NCBI GenBank assembly: GCA_045642965.1
Contig: JAZUJX010000007.1
Coordinates: 1 to 34,914, forward strand
Source of the DNA: Equadaptatus sp045642965
GTDB lineage: Bacteria > Synergistota > Synergistia > Synergistales > Synergistaceae
DNA length: 34,914 bases
Reading direction: 5' to 3'
Under the pieces are notes generated by a model. It was not told the DNA's origin, made no database searches, and saw nothing but the letters and a program-made list of their open reading frames with translations. Position 1 is the first letter of the stretch; each line of letters starts with the position of its first letter. Below are positions 15,729 to 23,848 of this stretch, one piece after another. A program made the position numbers and the translations under genes.

Positions 15729-15734
15729 ATTATA
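15729..15734 (-). promoter_or_regulatory. -10 box for the GT-C-like gene
   Basis: TATAAT on the minus strand lies about 30 bp before the start codon at 15697, in the gap after the upstream terminator. The -35 is not clear. Confidence 0.45.
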
Positions 15735-15745
15735 CAATAGCCAAT

Positions 15746-15776
15746 AAAAAATCCCTTCCCGAAGGAAGGGATTTTT
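15746..15776 (-). terminator. Intrinsic terminator after the transporter operon
   Basis: AAAATCCCTTCC and GGAAGGGATTTTT arms with a tetraloop, followed by a T run on the minus strand. The stem is strong and symmetric. It lies 15 bp beyond the stop of the small transporter gene and ends the M20-DUF3100 operon. Confidence 0.88.
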
Positions 15777-15790
15777 AGACAACTTAAGAC

Positions 15791-16282
15791 TTAAATCCTG
15801 CCTGTTGCGCGGAGAACAAGTTCCGCGATAACTGCTGAGCCGATAAATGTTCCTATGAAGACAAAGAGTCCGACAAGGATAATTTTCCAGCCCTGTTTTT
15901 TGAGCAGTTCAGTGTCTTTGCCTATTGCAAGTCCGGCGTATGCAAGTATCGGCGTGCAGAGAACCATGAAGTTCACTTTTTTAACTGCCGCGGTGATAAA
16001 TTCAGCGCCGGGGAATCCCGGAATTGTCATAATGCAGCCGAGCGTGACTATGTAAGCAACTGTGGGAAGTCCTTTCCACGGAATAAAATGCGCAATGATT
16101 ATACCGAGTACAACTATTACAAGGAGAAGAAGTATTCCCGGAATTGCCGCGAGGAATCCTTCCTGGAAGGACTGCATAAGGGTATAGGATTCCTTGCAGT
16201 TTCTAATCCAGTTCATCCAGTTGCCGAAAAGCGCGATGATTGTGAATAACGGGAGGAATTTTGCCATCTGACGATAATTCAT
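15791..16282 (-). CDS. Small membrane protein, second component of DUF3100-type transporter
   Basis: This 163-aa protein has about five hydrophobic helices, roughly at residues 8-24, 43-67, 71-92, 100-118 and 130-157. I do not know a named family for it. Its place 11 bp after the larger DUF3100-like membrane gene, with its own GGAGG site just upstream of ATG 16282, suggests the two form one transporter. It is not a frameshifted piece of its neighbour, because both have proper starts and stops. The operon also encodes an M20 amidohydrolase, so the cargo is probably a peptide- or amide-like nutrient. Confidence 0.65.
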   Translation of the reverse strand: MNYRQMAKFLPLFTIIALFGNWMNWIRNCKESYTLMQSFQEGFLAAIPGILLLLVIVVLGIIIAHFIPWKGLPTVAYIVTLGCIMTIPGFPGAEFITAAVKKVNFMVLCTPILAYAGLAIGKDTELLKKQGWKIILVGLFVFIGTFIGSAVIAELVLRATGRI

Positions 16283-16293
16283 AATATTACCTC

Positions 16294-17133
16294 CTACTTC
16301 TTTGTCGAATAGACGTTGTCATCAGCCGCAGGAACGCTCGGGGCATCTTTTACGCCCATTTTGCGAACGAGCCAGTTTGAAATCGGCAGGCTGAGGAATA
16401 CGCACATGTAGGTACCGTCAAGCCCTGAAAGCATGTTGCTTGCCGCGGCGTAGGCAGTAAGTATTTCTTTCTTTGCAGGGAACATTTCGGTAAGAGGCGC
16501 AAGCGCGGCGGTCATCATTGACGCGCTTCCCGTGCCTGTCGCCATTGCAAGCGCTTCCGGCGAGAAGAACCAGCCCATTGTTGAAGCGATTACCGAGCTG
16601 AGAAGGCTGCAGAATATTGCGCCGAACACTGTGCCTGTGATGTAGACGCCCATAACGCCGAAGCCTTCCGGTGAGTTGAGCCCGTATTTTTCACCGATGA
16701 TTGCAAGGTTCGGTTCACGCGCGTTTGAGAACGCCGCACCGACTGCCTCACGGCGAAGTCCGAGAAGGACTGCGACAGGAATACCAAGGAAAACCGTGCC
16801 AATGTTGCCGAATTCCTGAAGCACGAGCGCGGCGCCGTTTTTCATAACTTCAAAGAAGTTAGGACCAACAAGTGTGCCGTAGCGTGCCATAAGAAGGAAG
16901 AAGGTTACACCGACGAGTGACGATGCCTGATACATGTCATCTTCGTTCAGCACCTTGAGTGATTTGATACCGCAAAGGGCACCCAGCATAAATGAATAGA
17001 GAAGAGGAACAAGAACAAGCATGGCAGGGCCAAGTTTGAACTTCCATGTTCCTATCAGCTCTGCGGCAATCGTAAGAATAAGTGCAAGAATATGCAGCTT
17101 TTTATTGCGCAGCGCCTTTTCGACGAGTTCCAT
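16294..17133 (-). CDS. DUF3100-family membrane protein, putative transporter
   Basis: This 279-aa polytopic protein has about seven to eight hydrophobic segments. The stretch MATGTGSASMMTAALAPL at about 197-214 and the regularly spaced glycines resemble the DUF3100 family (PF11299) as I recall it. Those genes tend to sit beside M20 amidohydrolases. That arrangement is seen here: the M20 gene lies 26 bp upstream. The AAGGGGG site before ATG 17133 is strong. Function in the family is unproven; uptake of the amidohydrolase's substrate is the natural inference. The C-terminus is polar and cytoplasmic in appearance. Confidence 0.65.
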   Translation of the reverse strand: MELVEKALRNKKLHILALILTIAAELIGTWKFKLGPAMLVLVPLLYSFMLGALCGIKSLKVLNEDDMYQASSLVGVTFFLLMARYGTLVGPNFFEVMKNGAALVLQEFGNIGTVFLGIPVAVLLGLRREAVGAAFSNAREPNLAIIGEKYGLNSPEGFGVMGVYITGTVFGAIFCSLLSSVIASTMGWFFSPEALAMATGTGSASMMTAALAPLTEMFPAKKEILTAYAAASNMLSGLDGTYMCVFLSLPISNWLVRKMGVKDAPSVPAADDNVYSTKK

Positions 17134-17159
17134 AAGAAATCCCCCTTTTTAGATTTTTT

Positions 17160-18476
17160 CTATATTTCAGAGAAGAATCTGCGATCCATTGCCGCAAGAT
17201 ATTCTTCCTTGGTATAGACAGGTTTGAAATCTGCCAGAATTTCTTTCGCTTTTGAAGCATCGTCAGCCAAAAGGTCAACGATTGACATGAGTATTGCTTT
17301 TGCAGGCATTAAAACTGCCGCTTCAAAATCAAGAACCTTGAAGTCCTTTGAATGATACGCGCCTTCAACACCTCCGCCGAACGGGTGAATTGCGGGCATT
17401 ATGTGCATGATGTCGCCCATATCCGAAGAAGCGGCAAAAATTGTGTCAGCCTGAACGTTCCCGCGTCCTGCAACAGAAACGGCATTTTCTTCAAAGACGC
17501 GGTTAAAAGCCTGTGAAGGCACAAACGGCATATCGCCGGGGAACGAATTGACAAGACACTCTGCTCCGAGCGCATCAGCTCCCGAACGGAAAGCGCAGAT
17601 AACCTTGTCAAATATTTCGTCAATTTTTTCTGCCGTTGTCGCGCGGACATAGCCCTCGAGCCTTACGTCGTCAGGAACACAGTTAACAGTGTCGCCGCCC
17701 TTGGTGATTATAAAATGAACGCGCACTCTGTCTTCGTCCCTGAAGGTTTCGCGCAGTGCGTTAACAGCGTTGATACCGGCAACCGCCGCATACAGCGCGT
17801 TAATTCCCTGTTCGGGAGCAGCTGCGGCGTGCGCCTGGCGTCCCACGTATTTCAGCATGAAAGTACGGAAACCGTTGCCTCCTTTCGGAATTGCAAAACC
17901 GGGGCCTTTAATGTTTTCGCCCGCATGAATCATAACTGACATATCAATGTCGTCAAAAACTCCGAGGCGGATCATTTCAGGTTTTCCGCAAAGATATTTG
18001 ATTTTCCCTTCCTTGCGCATTTCATTTCTCTTTGTGATTTCTATAAATTCCTCAGCAGGCGTTCCTATAAATGCCACGGACCCTGCAAGTTCTTTACAAA
18101 CTTCCGTCTTGGCAAGAGCCGATGCGGCTGCCAAAACTATTGAAGTCTGAAGATTGTGTCCGCAGGAATGTGAGGCAGCTGTTACAGGGTCTGCCATAGG
18201 ATGCGCGGCACAGGGCACAGCGTCAAGTTCGCCGAGAACGGCAATACGCGGACCTTTTTTACCGCACGCAAGATCGGCGCGTACGCCTGTAAGGGCAAGA
18301 CCTTTCTGCACACCGAGTCCAAGCGCTTCAAGTTCCTTTGCAAGCATCTCTGCCGTACGCGTTTCTGCAAAGCCCAGTTCAGGATGCGCGGCTATGTCGT
18401 CTGCATAACTCTGAACGGTGCATGCGGCAGAATCAACTGCGTCGCATAATATTTTTTTCATGCTGTCTGCGTCCAA
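17160..18476 (-). CDS. M20 family amidohydrolase
   Basis: This is a zinc-dependent M20 peptidase/amidohydrolase of about 438 aa. It resembles the M20D group that includes aminobenzoyl-glutamate and N-acyl-amino-acid hydrolases. Visible metal-site motifs are LGELDAVP (about 81-88), SHSCGHN (about 102-108), TPAEE (about 139-143) and GGGVEGAYHSKDF near the C-terminus. A dimerisation domain lies between (GRQAHAAAAPEQGINAL). I chose the TTG at 18476 because AGAGGTG sits six bases upstream; the ATG at 18461 is the main alternative, and 18527 is a longer in-frame option. It heads the operon with the DUF3100-type transporter and is divergent from the nitrilase gene. The exact substrate is unknown. 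Confidence 0.85.
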   Translation of the reverse strand: MDADSMKKILCDAVDSAACTVQSYADDIAAHPELGFAETRTAEMLAKELEALGLGVQKGLALTGVRADLACGKKGPRIAVLGELDAVPCAAHPMADPVTAASHSCGHNLQTSIVLAAASALAKTEVCKELAGSVAFIGTPAEEFIEITKRNEMRKEGKIKYLCGKPEMIRLGVFDDIDMSVMIHAGENIKGPGFAIPKGGNGFRTFMLKYVGRQAHAAAAPEQGINALYAAVAGINAVNALRETFRDEDRVRVHFIITKGGDTVNCVPDDVRLEGYVRATTAEKIDEIFDKVICAFRSGADALGAECLVNSFPGDMPFVPSQAFNRVFEENAVSVAGRGNVQADTIFAASSDMGDIMHIMPAIHPFGGGVEGAYHSKDFKVLDFEAAVLMPAKAILMSIVDLLADDASKAKEILADFKPVYTKEEYLAAMDRRFFSEI

Positions 18477-18527
18477 TCCAAACACCTCTCGTCTACTGCT
18501 GCCATCCGCAAAAATTATTGATAGCAT

Positions 18528-18558
18528 ATTTTACTATAAAAAACTCCTTTTTTGTCAA
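18528..18558 (-). promoter_or_regulatory. Promoter of the M20-transporter operon
   Basis: A perfect minus-strand TTGACA (18558-18553) is followed by TAGTAA at 16 bp or TAAAAT at 19 bp. The region is very AT-rich. It lies back to back with the nitrilase promoter, about 45 bp apart, so one regulator could serve both. Confidence 0.5.
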
Positions 18559-18601
18559 TCTATATTAATTAAATGTAATTTTTCCTGTTTTTTCTGTTGT
18601 C

Positions 18602-18629
18602 TTGACATGCAGTTTACATTGCTTATAAT
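18602..18629 (+). promoter_or_regulatory. Consensus promoter of the nitrilase-cyclase genes
   Basis: TTGACA (18602-18607) and TATAAT (18624-18629) are both perfect, with a 16-bp spacer, 36 bp before the nitrilase TTG start. This is the best promoter in the window and predicts strong expression unless a repressor acts here. Confidence 0.85.
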
Positions 18630-18665
18630 CAATTCTAACGTCGTTTTTGGGAGGAGGAAAAAGCT

Positions 18666-19442
18666 TTGCGCGCTGCCTCAATACAACTTGAAGTTATTCC
18701 AAATAGAAGCAAAAATGAAAATATCAGGCACGCCTCTGCATTGCTTGACATGTGTAAAGGCTGCGATTTTATCGTGCTTCCTGAAATCTGGAATATCGGC
18801 TTTTACAATTTTGACAATTATTACGCCCTCGCCGAAACGGATGAAGGAGAAACCATGTCGGCAGTATCAGATGCCGCACGGCGTCTCGGCGCTTACGTCT
18901 ATTCCGGCACTTTCGTCGAAAAAAGAAACGGAAAATATTACAACACTGGAATACTTTTCGACAGAAAAGGCAATGCTGCTGCAAAATACAGCAAAATTCA
19001 TCTGTTCGGATACCGGTCAAGAGAAACGGAACTTATTACTGCCGGCAATGAAATAACCGTTGCCGAAACCGAGCTGGGCAGGATAGGACTGGCGACCTGT
19101 TACGATTTGCGTTTTCCTGAGCTTTTCAGAAAAATGACCCTTGAACTTGGTGCGGAAATTTTTGCAGTTCCGGCTGCATGGCCGCTTTCCAGAATAGAAA
19201 CTTGGTCTCTGCTGCTCAGAGCACGCGCGGCGGAAAATTTCTGTCTGCTCGTTTCTTCAAACTGCACAGGTTTGTATGATGAAATTCAAGGCGGAGGAAA
19301 CAGTCAGATTATTGCCCCCGACGGCAGGATTGCAGTCTCCTGCTCTTTGGAAGAAACAGTTATATTCTCTGATTTCCCGCTAAATGACGTTGTGGAAACA
19401 AGACGGGCTTTTCCTGCTCTTGACGACGTAAAACTTTTATAA
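18666..19442 (+). CDS. Carbon-nitrogen hydrolase (nitrilase superfamily)
   Basis: This is a 258-aa cytoplasmic amidase of the nitrilase superfamily, hydrolysing a C-N bond with a Glu-Lys-Cys triad. The triad is intact: E40 in VLPEIW, K110 in YSKIHLF, and C145 in GLATCYDLRFPELFR. The length and last motif are close to omega-amidase/YafV-like members, which deamidate alpha-keto acid amides; N-carbamoylase activity is an alternative. The start is TTG 18666, supported by GGGAGGAGG upstream and the lack of an earlier ATG. It lies 44 bp before the cyclase-family gene and is divergent from the M20-transporter operon. The superfamily is certain; the substrate is not. Confidence 0.85.
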   Translation: MRAASIQLEVIPNRSKNENIRHASALLDMCKGCDFIVLPEIWNIGFYNFDNYYALAETDEGETMSAVSDAARRLGAYVYSGTFVEKRNGKYYNTGILFDRKGNAAAKYSKIHLFGYRSRETELITAGNEITVAETELGRIGLATCYDLRFPELFRKMTLELGAEIFAVPAAWPLSRIETWSLLLRARAAENFCLLVSSNCTGLYDEIQGGGNSQIIAPDGRIAVSCSLEETVIFSDFPLNDVVETRRAFPALDDVKLL

Positions 19443-19486
19443 AAACATAATATAAATTTTACACAATTTAAAAGGAGTGAAGTCAA

Positions 19487-20242
19487 ATGTACAAGCTTTG
19501 GGAAAACTTAAAAGAACTTAAAAAACTGGAATGGGTAGAGCTGTCACATCTCATGAACAATGACAGTCCGTACTGGAGCGGAATACCCGAAGGAGCTGCA
19601 GAACTCGGCAATACTCTTTTTGACTGGGGCAACCCCATGCTGGAATGTAAAATTCAGCAGTTCAAATTTCCCGGACAATTCGGAACTCATATCGACTTTC
19701 CCGCGCATTTTATAAAGGGTGCTGAAACTGCCGAAAGCTTTACTATGAAAAACGCCTCTTTCCCGCTCTGCGTAATTGATATTTCCGAAAAAGCAGCCAA
19801 AGATCCACACTATGCGGTTACGTCAGACGATATGAAGGAATACGAAGCAGAATACGGCATAATACCTGAAGGCGCTTTTGTCGCTCTGAGAACTGACTGG
19901 TACAAAAATTGGCCTGATATGGACGCAATGTCCGGCACCGATGCGGACGGGGGAGAAAATTTTCCGGGCTGGTCGCTTGATGCCATAAAATACATATACG
20001 AGGTCAGAAAAGCTGCGGCAAACGGACATGAAACTCTTGATACCGACGCTTCCGCCGAGGCGGCAAAAGCAGGCGACCTTGCCTGCGAACGCTACGTACT
20101 TGCAAACGGACACATTCAGATTGAAGTATTGTGCAATCTGGACAAGGTGCCGCCCGCAGGTGCCATACTTTTTGCGGCATGGCCGAATTTCGAAGGCGCA
20201 AACGGACTGCCCTGCAGAACATTTGCTATTTTTGAAAAATAA
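19487..20242 (+). CDS. Cyclase-family metal-dependent hydrolase (KynB-like)
   Basis: This 251-aa protein belongs to the cyclase family (PF04199) that includes kynurenine formamidase KynB and isatin hydrolase. The metal-binding signature HxDxPxHF is present as GTHIDFPAHF (His68, Asp70, His74). The conserved late motif GHETLDTDAS is near 184-193, followed by AGAILFAAWP. Members open cyclic amides or remove formyl groups. No other tryptophan-degradation gene is present, so kynurenine is not implied. A strong AAGGAG site precedes ATG 19487. Together with the nitrilase, M20 enzyme and transporter, it suggests a pathway for hydrolysing an amide or imide. A terminator follows at once. Confidence 0.85.
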   Translation: MYKLWENLKELKKLEWVELSHLMNNDSPYWSGIPEGAAELGNTLFDWGNPMLECKIQQFKFPGQFGTHIDFPAHFIKGAETAESFTMKNASFPLCVIDISEKAAKDPHYAVTSDDMKEYEAEYGIIPEGAFVALRTDWYKNWPDMDAMSGTDADGGENFPGWSLDAIKYIYEVRKAAANGHETLDTDASAEAAKAGDLACERYVLANGHIQIEVLCNLDKVPPAGAILFAAWPNFEGANGLPCRTFAIFEK

Positions 20243-20254
20243 CACAGCGTACAG

Positions 20255-20280
20255 AAAAAGGAGCCGCAAGGCTCCTTTTT
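20255..20280. terminator. Terminator between the cyclase gene and tRNA-Pro
   Basis: AAAAAGGAGCC, GCAA, GGCTCCTTTTT: a perfect 11-bp stem with A and T runs on either side. It can end the cyclase transcript rightward and the tRNA-Pro transcript leftward. Confidence 0.9.
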
Positions 20281-20288
20281 ATTTTCAA

Positions 20289-20366
20289 TGGTCGGGATGG
20301 TCGGATTCGAACCGACGACCACCTGCACCCCATGCAGGTACGCTAACCAGACTGCGCTACATCCCG
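20289..20366 (-). tRNA. tRNA-Pro (GGG anticodon)
   Basis: The minus strand folds into a full cloverleaf. The acceptor arm is CGGGATG pairing with CATCCCG. The anticodon stem CCTGC/GCAGG encloses loop ATGGGGT, so the anticodon is GGG. The T-arm has GGTTCGAATCC, and the 3' end is discriminator A plus an encoded CCA (20289-20291). The C1-G72 pair with A73 is characteristic of bacterial tRNA-Pro. It reads CCC and, by wobble, CCU codons. It is a single-gene unit with its own promoter and terminator. Confidence 0.96.
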
Positions 20367-20381
20367 TTCAAAACAAAGTGT

Positions 20382-20410
20382 ATCATACTCCAGAGCCGCA
20401 ATTTGGTCAA
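20382..20410 (-). promoter_or_regulatory. tRNA-Pro promoter
   Basis: Minus-strand TTGACC (20410-20405) and TATGAT (20387-20382) are spaced by 17 bp. They lie 15 bp before the tRNA 5' end, a typical distance for a tRNA promoter. Confidence 0.75.
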
Positions 20411-20415
20411 GTACA

Positions 20416-20444
20416 AAATAAAAAGCCTGACCGAAGTCAGGCTT
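20416..20444 (-). terminator. Terminator after the HU gene
   Basis: The minus strand has AAGCCTGAC, a TTCG tetraloop, GTCAGGCTT, then TTTATTTT. The strong stem lies about 20 bp downstream of the HU stop. Confidence 0.9.
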
Positions 20445-20464
20445 AAAGCTCAAAAATTAAAGAA

Positions 20465-20743
20465 CTATTTGTTGACGATGTCTTTGAGAGCTTTGCCGGC
20501 GCGGAATGCGGGGACTTTCTTTGCAGGGATTTTGATTGTTTTCTTGGGGTTCTGCGGGTTGCGTCCCGTGCGTGCAGCGCGTTTGTTGACCTGGAATGTG
20601 CCAAATCCGACGAGCTGGACTTTTCCGCCTTTGGCGAGTTCGGCTGCGATTGTGCCAAATGTTGCTGCTACTACTTCCGTAGCTTTCTTCTTCGTAAGTT
20701 CGGCTTCTTTTGCCACTGCATTGATAAGATCTGTCTTTGTCAT
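20465..20743 (-). CDS. hup: DNA-binding protein HU
   Basis: HU is a small nucleoid protein that bends and compacts DNA as a dimer. The 92-aa sequence has the MTKTDLINAVA opening and GFGTFQVNKRAARTGRNPQ leading into the DNA-binding beta arm. The arm segment NPKKTIKIPAKKVPAFRAGKALKD holds the conserved proline-tipped region. I used ATG 20743, about 10 bases after GGAGGT; an earlier in-frame GTG at 20755 overlaps that ribosome site and is unlikely. HU has its own promoter and terminator, as expected for an abundant protein. Unlike AckA in this window, it has no lysine-rich tail. Confidence 0.96.
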   Translation of the reverse strand: MTKTDLINAVAKEAELTKKKATEVVAATFGTIAAELAKGGKVQLVGFGTFQVNKRAARTGRNPQNPKKTIKIPAKKVPAFRAGKALKDIVNK

Positions 20744-20791
20744 TGCGAGTTGCACCTCCGTAATATTTTGTGTTGCCCAAACTGTGTTTAT

Positions 20792-20819
20792 TTTATACTT
20801 ATAAATCTGTCAGCGTCAA
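20792..20819 (-). promoter_or_regulatory. HU promoter
   Basis: Minus-strand TTGACG (20819-20814) and TATAAA (20797-20792) with a 16-bp spacer, about 50 bp before the HU start codon. The match is near consensus and fits high expression. Confidence 0.7.
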
Positions 20820-20866
20820 GTACCAAAATGCAAAAAAACCGCTTTTTATCGCTTATTTTCGTCTTT

Positions 20867-22189
20867 TTATTCAGATTTTGCACCTTTTTCCCTCAAAAAT
20901 ATCTTAATCGGCACCCCGTTAAAGTCCCCGAGCATTCTCAGACAGTTGTCCAGACGGCGTTTGAACGAGCTTGAGCAGAGCTGCGGATCGTTCACGAAGA
21001 ATATAAACGCAGGGGGCGCTCCGTCTGCCTGAGTACAATAGAAGAGCTTCAAACTGTGCCCTTTTCCGTCTCCCGGCATCTGCTCAAAAGCCAGCGTTTC
21101 GCGCACAAGCCTGTTAAGCTCAGAGGTTGAAATTCTGCGCCGGCGGTTTTCTTCCACCTGAAGGATGTATTCCGGAAGCTTCCCAAGGCTTCTGCCCGAA
21201 AGCGCCGATATGTAGACGTGCGGCGCATGCTTTGCAAACGGATATTCGTCAAGCAGAAGCTCGGTCATTCCGTCACCCTGCGCTTTTTTGTTTTCCAGAT
21301 CCCACTTGTTGACAACAAGAATTATTCCCTTGCCGCGTTCAAGCACCTGCCCGACCAGCCTTTTGTCCTGTTCCGTCGCAGGATCCTGCGCGTCAAGCAG
21401 CACAAGCGCAACGTGGCAGCGGTCTATTGCCTGATAAGTGCGTACGTTTGAATAATATTCTATATTGGTATCAACCTTGCTTTTTCTTCTCAGACCTGCC
21501 GTATCAAGGAAACGGAGCTTTACACCGTTGTAATCCACAACAGAGTCCACAACGTCCCTGGTTGTGCCTGCGATGTCGCTCACCATTGAACGGTCTTCAC
21601 CGGCAAAGCGGTTGAACAGCGACGATTTGCCTACGTTAGGTCTGCCGACAAGAGCCACCCTGATTTCGCCTTCGCTGTCTTCGTCAATGTCGTCTTCAGG
21701 CAGATGTGCCGATACTGCTTCTATAAGTTCGGATATTCCCGAATTGTGCTCGGCGCTCGTTGAGAACAGCTCGTCAAAGCCGAGAGAATAGGCTTCATAG
21801 AAGGTCTGCTCTTCGAGCTTCGTGCTGTCAAGTTTGTTCATTGCGACAACGACGGGTTTTCCGCTTTTGCGCAGCTTAAGCGCTATGTCTTCGTCAACGG
21901 GTGTTATACCTTCGCGTCCGTCAACGACAAAAATAACGGCGTCGCTTTCCGCAAGCGCAAGGTCAACCTGTTTGGCGATAAGATCCATAAACGGATGTTC
22001 CGTAGCCGACATAATGCCGCCTGTATCGACAACGTAAAATCTTTTGCCATACCATTCGGCTTCCCCGTACAGTCTGTCTCTTGTAACGCCCGGCTGGTCG
22101 TCGACTATTGCCGCGCGTTTCCCGAGTATTCTGTTAAAAATCGAGGATTTGCCCACGTTCGGGCGTCCAATTATTGCAACTATGCTCAT
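20867..22189 (-). CDS. der: Ribosome-assembly GTPase Der (EngA)
   Basis: Der is a double-GTPase needed for maturation of the 50S subunit. Two G domains are visible in the 440-aa chain. Each has a GRPNVGKS P-loop, at 8-15 and about 182-189. The first has PGVTRDR, DTGG and NKLD (118-121); the second has AGTTRD, DTAGLRR and NKWD. A KH-like domain closes the protein (DFNGVPIKIFLRE). GGGAGAAAA precedes ATG 22189. It is the last gene of the cmk-to-der operon, 15 bp after the DUF711 gene. Confidence 0.97.
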   Translation of the reverse strand: MSIVAIIGRPNVGKSSIFNRILGKRAAIVDDQPGVTRDRLYGEAEWYGKRFYVVDTGGIMSATEHPFMDLIAKQVDLALAESDAVIFVVDGREGITPVDEDIALKLRKSGKPVVVAMNKLDSTKLEEQTFYEAYSLGFDELFSTSAEHNSGISELIEAVSAHLPEDDIDEDSEGEIRVALVGRPNVGKSSLFNRFAGEDRSMVSDIAGTTRDVVDSVVDYNGVKLRFLDTAGLRRKSKVDTNIEYYSNVRTYQAIDRCHVALVLLDAQDPATEQDKRLVGQVLERGKGIILVVNKWDLENKKAQGDGMTELLLDEYPFAKHAPHVYISALSGRSLGKLPEYILQVEENRRRRISTSELNRLVRETLAFEQMPGDGKGHSLKLFYCTQADGAPPAFIFFVNDPQLCSSSFKRRLDNCLRMLGDFNGVPIKIFLREKGAKSE

Positions 22190-22204
22190 AGGTTTTCTCC
22201 CGTT

Positions 22205-23563
22205 TTAATTTTTAAAGCTGTGTACAGGCGCCGGAATTCTTCCGCCTCTGTTCACAAATTCCCTGCAGCTGAAACCGTTTGTTTTCATAACAGGCGCATA
22301 GCCGAGCAACCCGCCGAATACCACACTGTCGCCCTCTTTTTTGCCGTAGACAGGAATCAGACGGACTGCGGTCGTTTTGTTGTTTATCATGCCTATTGCC
22401 GCTTCGTCGGCTATTATGCCGGATATCGTTTCTTCCGGAGTATCCCCCGGAATCGCAATCATGTCAAGCCCCACGGAACAAACGCAGGTCATTGCTTCAA
22501 GCTTTTCAAGGCTCAGCGCGTTTTTCTGTACCGCCTCTATCATTCCCCTGTCTTCGCTGACAGGAATAAAGGCGCCGCTCAACCCTCCGACGCACGAAGA
22601 TGCCATTATTCCGCCCTTTTTGACGTTGTCGTTGAGAATAGCCAAAGCCGCGGTTGTTCCAGGGGCGCCTGCTTCTTCAAGCCCCATTTCACGGAAAATT
22701 TCCGCAACCGAATCCCCGACGGCAGGTGTCGGCGCCAGCGACAAATCTATTATGCCAAAAGGTACTCCCAGCCGTTCGGAAGCTTCCCTGGCCACGAGCT
22801 GCCCCGTGCGTGTAATTCTGAAGGCTGTTTTCTTCACAGTTTCGCAAAGCGTTTCAAAATCGGCGCCGCGTATGCTTTCAAGCGCTTTTTTGACAACTCC
22901 GGGGCCGCTTACCCCAACGTTTATCGCACAGTCGCCTTCACCGGCACCGTGAAACGCGCCCGCCATAAACGGATTGTCCTCGACTGCGTTGCAGAATACG
23001 ACGAATTTGGCACAGCCGAGCGAATCCTGCTTTCTTGTATTAAAGGCAAGCCGTTTTATAACGCTGCCCATCTGTTTTACGGCGTCCATGTTGATTCCCG
23101 AACGGCTTGAACCCACGTTCACCGACGAGCATACGCGTTCGGTGGCGGCAAGCGCTTCGGGAATTGAATTTATAAGCGTCTGATCAGCTTTCGTGATGCC
23201 TTTCTGAACAAGCGCGGAAAAACCTCCGATAAAGTTCACGCCGGTTTCGGCAGCCGCCCTGTCAAGCGTATGTGCAATTTCAACGTAACTGTCCGTATCG
23301 CAGGCAGAAGCGGCGAGGGCGACAGGGGTAACGGAAATTCTTTTGTTGACGATAGGAATCCCGAATTCAATTCCGATTTCGTCCCCTGTTGCGACAAGCT
23401 TCTCCGCCTTCTTTGTTATTTTGTCGTAGACTTTGGCGCAGAATTTCTTTACGTCGGGATCGGCGCAGTCAAGAATGTTGATGCCCATTGTAATCGTACG
23501 GACGTCAAGATTCTCCTCGCGTATCATCTGATTTGTGGCTCTTATTTCATGACCGCTTATCAT
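22205..23563 (-). CDS. PFL-like DUF711 (UPF0210) family protein
   Basis: This 452-aa protein matches the UPF0210/DUF711 family, which has a fold related to pyruvate formate-lyase but no shown glycyl-radical activity. Recognisable stretches are IRMIREENLDVRTITMGIN-like sequence at the start, NVGSSRSGINMDAV in the middle, and ASSCVGGLSGAFIPVSEDRGM further on. Several conserved cysteines are present. In streptococci and many anaerobes it is encoded directly after a small ACT-domain protein, and that pair is found here with a 2-bp gap. The pair may sense or process an amino acid, but the function is unknown. Confidence 0.85.
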   Translation of the reverse strand: MISGHEIRATNQMIREENLDVRTITMGINILDCADPDVKKFCAKVYDKITKKAEKLVATGDEIGIEFGIPIVNKRISVTPVALAASACDTDSYVEIAHTLDRAAAETGVNFIGGFSALVQKGITKADQTLINSIPEALAATERVCSSVNVGSSRSGINMDAVKQMGSVIKRLAFNTRKQDSLGCAKFVVFCNAVEDNPFMAGAFHGAGEGDCAINVGVSGPGVVKKALESIRGADFETLCETVKKTAFRITRTGQLVAREASERLGVPFGIIDLSLAPTPAVGDSVAEIFREMGLEEAGAPGTTAALAILNDNVKKGGIMASSCVGGLSGAFIPVSEDRGMIEAVQKNALSLEKLEAMTCVCSVGLDMIAIPGDTPEETISGIIADEAAIGMINNKTTAVRLIPVYGKKEGDSVVFGGLLGYAPVMKTNGFSCREFVNRGGRIPAPVHSFKN

Positions 23564-23565
23564 TT

Positions 23566-23835
23566 TTATATCCTGTGCATTGCCTCAAAAATTTCCGTTC
23601 TCTGGAACTGTATTTTCAGTCCGAGTTCGGCGGAAAGCTTTTCCATGTCGGCGGCGATTTCCGCCGGCGTGCAGTTCATTTTGGAAATATCAACTATCAT
23701 CAGCATGTCAAAATAGCCTCCGATAATCGTCTGCGAAATTTCAAGTATGTTCACGCACTTTTCGGCAAGTCTCGCGGCTACCGAGGCAACTATTCCGACG
23801 TTGTCCCTGCCCAGCACTGTGATTATAGCTTTCAT
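23566..23835 (-). CDS. ACT-domain protein (UPF0237 family)
   Basis: This 89-aa protein is essentially one ACT domain. The opening MKAIITVLGRDNVGIVASVAARLAE and NILEISQTIIGGYFDMLMIVD are the beta-alpha-beta core that binds small ligands, usually amino acids. It precedes the DUF711 gene by 2 bp, a fixed pairing in many genomes, so it is probably the regulatory partner of that protein. The ligand is unknown. Confidence 0.88.
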   Translation of the reverse strand: MKAIITVLGRDNVGIVASVAARLAEKCVNILEISQTIIGGYFDMLMIVDISKMNCTPAEIAADMEKLSAELGLKIQFQRTEIFEAMHRI

Positions 23836-23848
23836 TTCTGCACCTCCG

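Noticed and set aside
15791..17133. The two transporter genes as one gene split by a frameshift
   Set aside because: The second gene has its own GGAGG site and ATG after a proper stop, and both parts begin with hydrophobic segments.
19487..20242. The cyclase gene as part of a kynurenine pathway
   Set aside because: No tryptophan dioxygenase or kynureninase is nearby, and the cyclase family has many other substrates.
21995..23110. A 371-codon open frame on the plus strand
   Set aside because: It is antisense to der and the DUF711 gene, both of which have strong family motifs; its translation is Arg/His/Tyr-rich in the manner of shadow frames.
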